From NCBI GenBank assembly GCA_016926925.1, contig JAFGNQ010000159.1, forward strand, positions 1-37,578: DNA of 37,578 bases. The letters run 5' to 3'. The notes under the pieces were generated by a model, which searched no databases, was not told where the DNA came from, and saw only the letters and a program-made list of their open reading frames with translations. Positions 33,188 to 37,578 of the stretch are shown piece by piece (the first letter of the stretch is position 1; each line of letters opens with the position of its first letter). Source of the stretch: Candidatus Aminicenantota bacterium (GTDB lineage: Bacteria; Acidobacteriota; Aminicenantia; Aminicenantales; Aminicenantaceae). Made by a program: the position numbers and the translations under genes.

Positions 33188-33790
33188 TCATGTGAGGTGT
33201 TTCTCCAGATATTCTCTGAGTTTTTTGAGGGCACGTCCGCGGTGACTGATTTTGTTTTTTTCTTCGGGGGGAAGCTGAGCGAAAGTCCTGTTCAAGGGAG
33301 CATAGAAGAAAATGGGATCGTACCCGAAGCCGTATTCGCCGGATTTCTCCTGAGTGATGAATCCCGGGACCTGTTCTTGAATCTCCGTGAGTATTTTATG
33401 CCCGAGCGACAGCACCATACTGGAAACAAACCGGGCGTGACGCTTTTCTTGGGGCACCCCCGTCATCAGCTTCAAAACCTTGCGGATATTTCTTTCATCT
33501 GTCGCACCCGGATCTGAAAATCTGGCAGAACGAATGCCCGGGGCTCCGCCAAGAAAATCAATTTCGAGGCCGGAATCTTCACCAAGAGTGAGACCTTTCC
33601 ATGTCCGTTGGTAGTAAAGACTTTTTCCACGGGCATTCTCGAGGAATGTCTGCCGGTTTTCCGGAAAAAATTCCCTTATTTTGAGATCCGATAGTGAAAC
33701 GACTTCAACGGGAAGACTTTGCAGACATGTTTGAATTTCTCTTGTTTTACCTGCATTGGTTGTGGCGACAAGGAGCTTTATGTCAGTCAA
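33188..33790 (-). CDS. rdgB: XTP/dITP diphosphatase (RdgB/HAM1)
   Basis: This house-cleaning enzyme hydrolyses dITP and XTP to monophosphates. Family motifs are LLVATTNAGKTREI at the N-terminus, LTLGEDSGLEIDFLGGAPGIRSARF in shortened view GEDSGLE...GIRSARF, GYGFGYDPIF, and SHRGRAL near the C-terminus. Length (200) is normal. It begins with TTG 33790 and overlaps the mgtC-like gene by 8 nt, so it depends on that transcript. Confidence 0.95.
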   Translation of the reverse strand: MTDIKLLVATTNAGKTREIQTCLQSLPVEVVSLSDLKIREFFPENRQTFLENARGKSLYYQRTWKGLTLGEDSGLEIDFLGGAPGIRSARFSDPGATDERNIRKVLKLMTGVPQEKRHARFVSSMVLSLGHKILTEIQEQVPGFITQEKSGEYGFGYDPIFFYAPLNRTFAQLPPEEKNKISHRGRALKKLREYLEKHLT

Positions 33791-34430
33791 TCTTGATTTC
33801 GAGTATTCCGTCCATGCTCATCAGGCTCTGATTGAATTCCTGCTCCTTTTCTTCGCTCGATGGGAAGGAAAATGAGATAACGGAAACGGGACCGTCTTTC
33901 TTGTGCGTGATTTCTTTGAATTTTATTCCCTCATGTAAAGCCAGCTTCTTTATGTTGAGAAGGACTTCCCTGGCAGTCTTTGTCTTCAGTTGATAGTGAT
34001 AAAGGAGTCGTTCGCCGGGCTTTTCTTCCAGCCGTCTGAAAAAGATCAAAGTCAAAATGACAATTCCGGAAAAGATAAGGGCCACCAGGTAATAGCCTGA
34101 CCCGATGACGAGACCCAGTACGGCTACGGCCCAGATGGTGGCGGCTGTGGTTATGCCGATGATACTGCCTCCCGATTGGATGATGGTACCCGCACCGATA
34201 AATCCGATGCCGGTGATGACACCGGCGGCGATGCGCGCAACCTCATTTCCGTTTTGCCCGTTCTGATCGAATAGGAGGCCGGCAAGGATCATCATCATGG
34301 CCGCGCCGACGCAAATAAGGATATTCGTTCTGAATCCCGCAGGCTTATGGCTGCTCTCCCTCTCGAGGCCGATCAAACCGCCCAGGGCGAGAGCCATCAA
34401 GAGTTTTAACGTCACTTCAATAATATCCAT
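33783..34430 (-). CDS. MgtC/SapB-family membrane protein
   Basis: This 215-residue protein has four to five membrane helices in the first 150 residues, with the family motifs GGLIGLERE, PAGFRTNILICVGAA and GVITGIGFIGAGTII. A cytoplasmic C-terminal domain (about 152-215) has an ACT-like beta-alpha pattern. MgtC proteins are tied to Mg2+ homeostasis and acid growth, partly by modulating F1F0 ATPase. No Mg2+ leader was recognised in the 63-bp gap upstream of it. Confidence 0.9.
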   Translation of the reverse strand: MDIIEVTLKLLMALALGGLIGLERESSHKPAGFRTNILICVGAAMMMILAGLLFDQNGQNGNEVARIAAGVITGIGFIGAGTIIQSGGSIIGITTAATIWAVAVLGLVIGSGYYLVALIFSGIVILTLIFFRRLEEKPGERLLYHYQLKTKTAREVLLNIKKLALHEGIKFKEITHKKDGPVSVISFSFPSSEEKEQEFNQSLMSMDGILEIKID

Positions 34431-34493
34431 GGATAGTCCCTTTGTGCGGCATGTCGCTAATGTACCATGAACAAAACGGAAAAGGCAACTCGC

Positions 34494-35402
34494 TCAGTGT
34501 AGAGGCTTTTCCAGAAGAGCTGCGATCAAGAAGAGAAGGATGAGGAGGAGAGTGTACAGAGCGAATTGGGTGTGTGTGAAGAGCCGCTCGGGTTCTTCCA
34601 TAACTTCGTCTTCTTTCAATGTTTTTCTGAAGAACAGGTAAAAATAGAAAAGCAGCAGAGGTGAAAGATATAGAAAGAAATGGAGACGGAAGAAAATGAC
34701 GAAGGTGAAATAGGTCGCGAAAAATATGATCGAACTGAAAATCATGCCGAAGACGAGGGATTTTTCCGAATATCGCTTGAGTGAATTGCGGTAATCTCCG
34801 GCCTTCTCTTTTAGAAAGCGAAACTCGGACAGCCTCTTGGCAATCATCAGAAAATTACCGAATGCCCACCAGCATACCAGGAGTGACACAGGAGGCCAGG
34901 CTTCCGGTGGAGAAAATGCGAACCATCCGATCAGGAATCGAATAGGGTTATTGGCCGATTCGGATATGGAATCAAGGAAAGGAATGTCCTTTGTCCTTAT
35001 CGGCTTGATATTGTACACAAATCCTGCGATAAGGAGAGCAAAGAGAGAGAAAAAAAACGGCGGGCAAAAAAGAACATAAGCTGCAGCCAGGCTGGAGATA
35101 GACAAAATCGCGCCCCAAACGAGGAAAGGGATTTTCCTGATCTCTCCTTTGACTAAAGGACGATTGCGCTTCAATGGATGGTGGATATCATAGGGAGCAT
35201 CCACGATTTCATTAACGATGTAATTGGCAGTCGAGATGGCCCACGTCAGCAGGAATGCCAAAGCTCCCTGAGTGAAGAGCTGCGACGCACCCGCGGACAG
35301 CATGAGGTCTTTGTCCAAGAAAAGGAAGGCGGCGCTGCCCACAAAAACAGCCAGGCTTCTGGGCCATCGACCGAGTCGCATGGCTTTAAAGTAAGCGGTC
35401 AT
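34494..35402 (-). CDS. UbiA-family prenyltransferase, decaprenyl-phosphate phosphoribosyltransferase-like
   Basis: This 302-residue protein has eight or nine membrane helices and the first aspartate motif NEIVDAPYDIHHPLKRNRPL, which matches the N-x3-D-x3-D-x4-K-x2-RP pattern of polyprenyl-phosphate phosphoribosyltransferases. Those make the donor for arabinose-type sugars. The second motif, around DSISESANNPIRF, fits the same subfamily. The ATG start is at 35402 (MTAYFKAMRLGRWPRS), 2 nt after the methyltransferase stop; a frame extending to 35555 is an overlap with that gene. Product in this organism is unproven. Confidence 0.78.
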   Translation of the reverse strand: MTAYFKAMRLGRWPRSLAVFVGSAAFLFLDKDLMLSAGASQLFTQGALAFLLTWAISTANYIVNEIVDAPYDIHHPLKRNRPLVKGEIRKIPFLVWGAILSISSLAAAYVLFCPPFFFSLFALLIAGFVYNIKPIRTKDIPFLDSISESANNPIRFLIGWFAFSPPEAWPPVSLLVCWWAFGNFLMIAKRLSEFRFLKEKAGDYRNSLKRYSEKSLVFGMIFSSIIFFATYFTFVIFFRLHFFLYLSPLLLFYFYLFFRKTLKEDEVMEEPERLFTHTQFALYTLLLILLFLIAALLEKPLH

Positions 35403-35404
35403 CC

Positions 35405-36319
35405 TTATTGTTCTTTTTTGGCGTAGACCTCCAGGGAATCCCTGAGCGCCAATTTTAGCGGAATTTTTTTCCAAAATGAAGCCGTACGGGAATTTTTTAT
35501 GAGAAAGTGCAGACCGCGTTTTCGAGATAGGATGTAGTGAGCGCTGAACGTCCAAGAATACCGCTTCACTTTCGTGATGGAAAAACCGGCCCGATTAAGT
35601 AAATGTTGGAGGCTTTTCCGGGTGAAGTATCCGAGGTGCCCGGGACGATAATGCCACCAGTTGCGGCCTGAAATCTTGGCGGCATGGCTCTGCACATCCG
35701 GTGTCACCAGACACAGGATTCCGCCCGGAGCCAGGATGTCATGGGCTTTCGTCACGGCTTCGAAGGGATGGCTTATGTGCTCGATAAAATCGATAAGTGT
35801 TGCCACTGTAAAGTGATTTTTAGGCAAGCGGACGGATTGGAAGCTGCCTGGGTGGAGATCCAGGTTGTATTTCTCCTTGGCCACTCTGACCGCCCACAGG
35901 CTGGGTTCAATGCCCGAGGTCTCCCATCCTTGCTGCCTGGCACAGTTCAAGAGAATCCCCGTTGCTGCTCCGACGTCGAAAAGGATTCCCTTCTCCGGAT
36001 GGATTTGGCCAAGCCTTCGCAGGATACGCTTGAAGTTTTTGCCTCTCCCGCGCTCCTCCTCGTCGTAGAGGGGGTCTTCTATGCGGGGATAAAGGGATTG
36101 GAGGAAGTCCTGCGAGGGAGCGGGGTTGGCGAAAACATGGCTGCAATTCGTGCAGAGGTTCAGATCCCAGGTTTTCCCGTACTCACTGTCCGTGATCTTG
36201 ATCTGTTCTGCACAAAATGTCTCAATGTCGAACGTTCTCTCCCGGAACAGTCGAATCTTTGTGCTGGAGCAGACGGGACAGTGGCTGAAGTGTTCGAATT
36301 TTGGCGGTTGATTTCTCAT
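35405..36319 (-). CDS. Class I SAM-dependent methyltransferase with N-terminal zinc ribbon
   Basis: This 304-residue protein has a CxxC pair at C14/C17 and another at C56/C59, forming a likely zinc ribbon. The methyltransferase domain (about 105-210) has the SAM-binding motif DVGAATG (115-121) and an FIEHISHPFEAV stretch, as in UbiE/Coq3-like sugar or lipid methyltransferases. The substrate is unknown. It is coupled to the UbiA-family gene, suggesting a shared isoprenoid- or glycan-linked pathway. Bases 36320-36457 before it show nothing I can name. Confidence 0.8.
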   Translation of the reverse strand: MRNQPPKFEHFSHCPVCSSTKIRLFRERTFDIETFCAEQIKITDSEYGKTWDLNLCTNCSHVFANPAPSQDFLQSLYPRIEDPLYDEEERGRGKNFKRILRRLGQIHPEKGILFDVGAATGILLNCARQQGWETSGIEPSLWAVRVAKEKYNLDLHPGSFQSVRLPKNHFTVATLIDFIEHISHPFEAVTKAHDILAPGGILCLVTPDVQSHAAKISGRNWWHYRPGHLGYFTRKSLQHLLNRAGFSITKVKRYSWTFSAHYILSRKRGLHFLIKNSRTASFWKKIPLKLALRDSLEVYAKKEQ

Positions 36320-36457
36320 GGCTATTGTCCGGGTTTACTCTGGGTATATGAGGTTTTAACACTGTGGTCTGCCAATGTCAAATTCAGCAGAAATTCTGTG
36401 CAAGCTCGAAGAAAACACGGAGATGTGCTTTGGAAGATTAGGGTATCCTGAGGCTGT

Positions 36458-37345
36458 CTACCGGTGCTCTAGAACCATTTCCAAAGGATTTGTCGTCGGC
36501 AGGTAGCTCGCCTCCAGGCGTGTTTTGAAAGGCCTGAGCGATGCATCTAAGACTTCCGGCACTCCATCCTGCCACGGGAGGTGTTCATTGTCTGCTTCCA
36601 TGGCTTTGATCTCGGCCGTCAAGGCCATCCGCCACTGTTCGAGCGACGGACCTGTGTTCTGTCCCTCCAGTTTCTGGAGCTGACAGCGCATCATGGGCAG
36701 TATCATGCGGCTTGTCCTTCTCAACATCCGCTCCCGACGGTCCTCTTTGATGTCTTCCCTGTCCCAGTAGCGGAAGCGGTCTTCTTCGTAATCGGGTCCG
36801 ACGATCTGGAAATCGGGTCCATCCTCAGGCTGTTTTCCAAGCCAGGAATAATAGACAATGACATACAGGTAGTAATATTCCCCCATCCCCATTTCCACGT
36901 TCAGGAGGGCCTGATTGCGGGTTTTGATGAACTCGGCTATCTGAGGGATAATGCCGAACCCAAGCCGGATCATCTTGACGACGTTTTTGGGCTTTTTGAT
37001 TTCGACTTCACCGGAATCTTTTCCTTTCGATAGAGCGTCCAATGACCGGCTGATTTTTTCACGAATGGGAGCATATTCGGCCCTGGCTTCGAGGAAGGCT
37101 TGAAGACGTTCCGGCTTGATGGAGCCATCCGGTTCCGGACAGAAGTCCTCGATGCGTCCGTAGCGCTCGGTCAGAGTGCTCATCATGGCCTCCGTGTCCT
37201 TGAACTCGGTTACGATATTTTTAACGAAAAAAAAGCCGGCGGCGATCAGGACGGCCACTATGATGACGATCGCCCCACACCCGATTCCGCAGCCGATCAG
37301 CCATTTTTTGGTCGTGTTTCCGGATTGTGCATGGCTTCCTTCCAC
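36458..37345 (-). CDS. Membrane-anchored protein of unknown function
   Basis: I do not recognise this family. The 295-residue protein has one strong membrane helix (about 15-41, with a G/C-rich KKWLIGCGIGCGAIV start). A long, mostly helical, charged domain follows (about 42-295), presumably outside the cytoplasm. That domain has an aromatic patch GEYYYLYVIVYYSWLG and few cysteines. I start it at GTG 37345, which has GGAGGG about 6 nt upstream; a frame extends to 37402 without a better site. It is monocistronic and diverges from the repeat segment at the window end. Confidence 0.6.
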   Translation of the reverse strand: MEGSHAQSGNTTKKWLIGCGIGCGAIVIIVAVLIAAGFFFVKNIVTEFKDTEAMMSTLTERYGRIEDFCPEPDGSIKPERLQAFLEARAEYAPIREKISRSLDALSKGKDSGEVEIKKPKNVVKMIRLGFGIIPQIAEFIKTRNQALLNVEMGMGEYYYLYVIVYYSWLGKQPEDGPDFQIVGPDYEEDRFRYWDREDIKEDRRERMLRRTSRMILPMMRCQLQKLEGQNTGPSLEQWRMALTAEIKAMEADNEHLPWQDGVPEVLDASLRPFKTRLEASYLPTTNPLEMVLEHR

Positions 37346-37415
37346 GGTTACCCTCCTTTCAAAAAATGCAACGCCGGGGATTATCTCGCTCTTTCTCAAC
37401 AATTCTCATTCTAAT

Positions 37416-37490
37416 AATGAGTATCTCGATGTCTAATAAAGCGCGACAAAATGAATCTGATGGGTTGGATGATGCGAATTTGAAGATTTA
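37416..37490 (+). repeat. Copy F: segment shared with repeat copies B and C
   Basis: This stretch aligns with the downstream parts of copies B (6134-6057, minus strand) and C (9812-9880). It can be read as NEYLDV, then, after a +1 shift, KARQNESDGLDDAN, against NEYLDLLKAKHNESDGM in copy B. The hairpin itself is not seen before it. The bases from 37491 to the end of the window show nothing clear. Confidence 0.55.
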
Positions 37491-37578
37491 CAGATTCATT
37501 GCACTCTCTTTATCTGGAACTCATTATTGCGATAAGTCCCCTACCAATTTCCTTGGATATCATATACTATACGCTAAG

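Overview
The window is chromosomal DNA from a diderm (LPS-making) bacterium. The outer-membrane evidence is lptD, lpxD, a heptose-7-phosphate kinase, an O-antigen ligase and nucleotide-sugar genes. A split-Soret-type dihaem cytochrome, a cysteine-tagged catabolic-type glutamate dehydrogenase and an ATP synthase c subunit with Na+-site residues suggest an anaerobic or microaerophilic amino-acid-using lifestyle. The gene mix would fit a deep Acidobacteriota/Aminicenantes-like or Desulfobacterota-like lineage, but no rRNA or tRNA is present and the taxonomic call is weak. I see no phage, CRISPR array or intact insertion sequence. Nearly all genes are housekeeping or envelope genes in short, tightly overlapped operons.

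Layout. (1) 0.4-5.8 kb: a dihaem cytochrome, a cytoplasmic histidine kinase plus NtrC-type sigma-54 activator, then glutamate dehydrogenase behind a good -24/-12 promoter. (2) 6.3-9.6 kb: O-antigen ligase, membrane-anchored PHP phosphoesterase and heptose-7-P kinase in one overlapping operon. (3) 10-11.5 kb: purF. (4) 11.4-18.3 kb on the minus strand: a GDP-deoxyhexose pair (gmd/rmd-like), rmlB, an rmlC-like cupin, rmlA and lptD. (5) 18.6-22.4 kb: the F0 genes atpI, subunit I, a and c, then a YihY-family membrane protein and lpxD. (6) 22.5-25.5 kb: an SH3 plus beta-barrel outer-membrane protein (minus strand), a DUF1573 protein, YggT and a DUF167 protein. (7) 25.8-33.1 kb: a concentrative nucleoside transporter, tandem Usp, dprA, topA, xerC/D and comEA. 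(8) 33.2-37.3 kb on the minus strand: rdgB, mgtC, a UbiA-family prenyltransferase, a zinc-ribbon methyltransferase and an unrecognised membrane-anchored protein.

How the parts work together. Most of the window builds the cell surface: sugar nucleotides (rmlA/B/C-like, gmd/rmd-like), heptose (rfaE1), lipid A (lpxD), O-antigen ligation (waaL) and LPS export (lptD). The two-component pair followed by gdhA looks like a local nitrogen or amino-acid control unit with the order activator gene, palindromes, possible IHF site, sigma-54 promoter, gdhA.

The most unusual signal lies in the gaps between operons. At least five contain diverged copies of one roughly 75-250 bp element, built around a long imperfect hairpin (arms about 24-26 nt, C-rich 23-25 nt loop ending in CATG). 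Its arms show at least one compensatory change between copies. Three gaps also share a downstream segment that looks like a decayed short reading frame. I know of no family that it matches.
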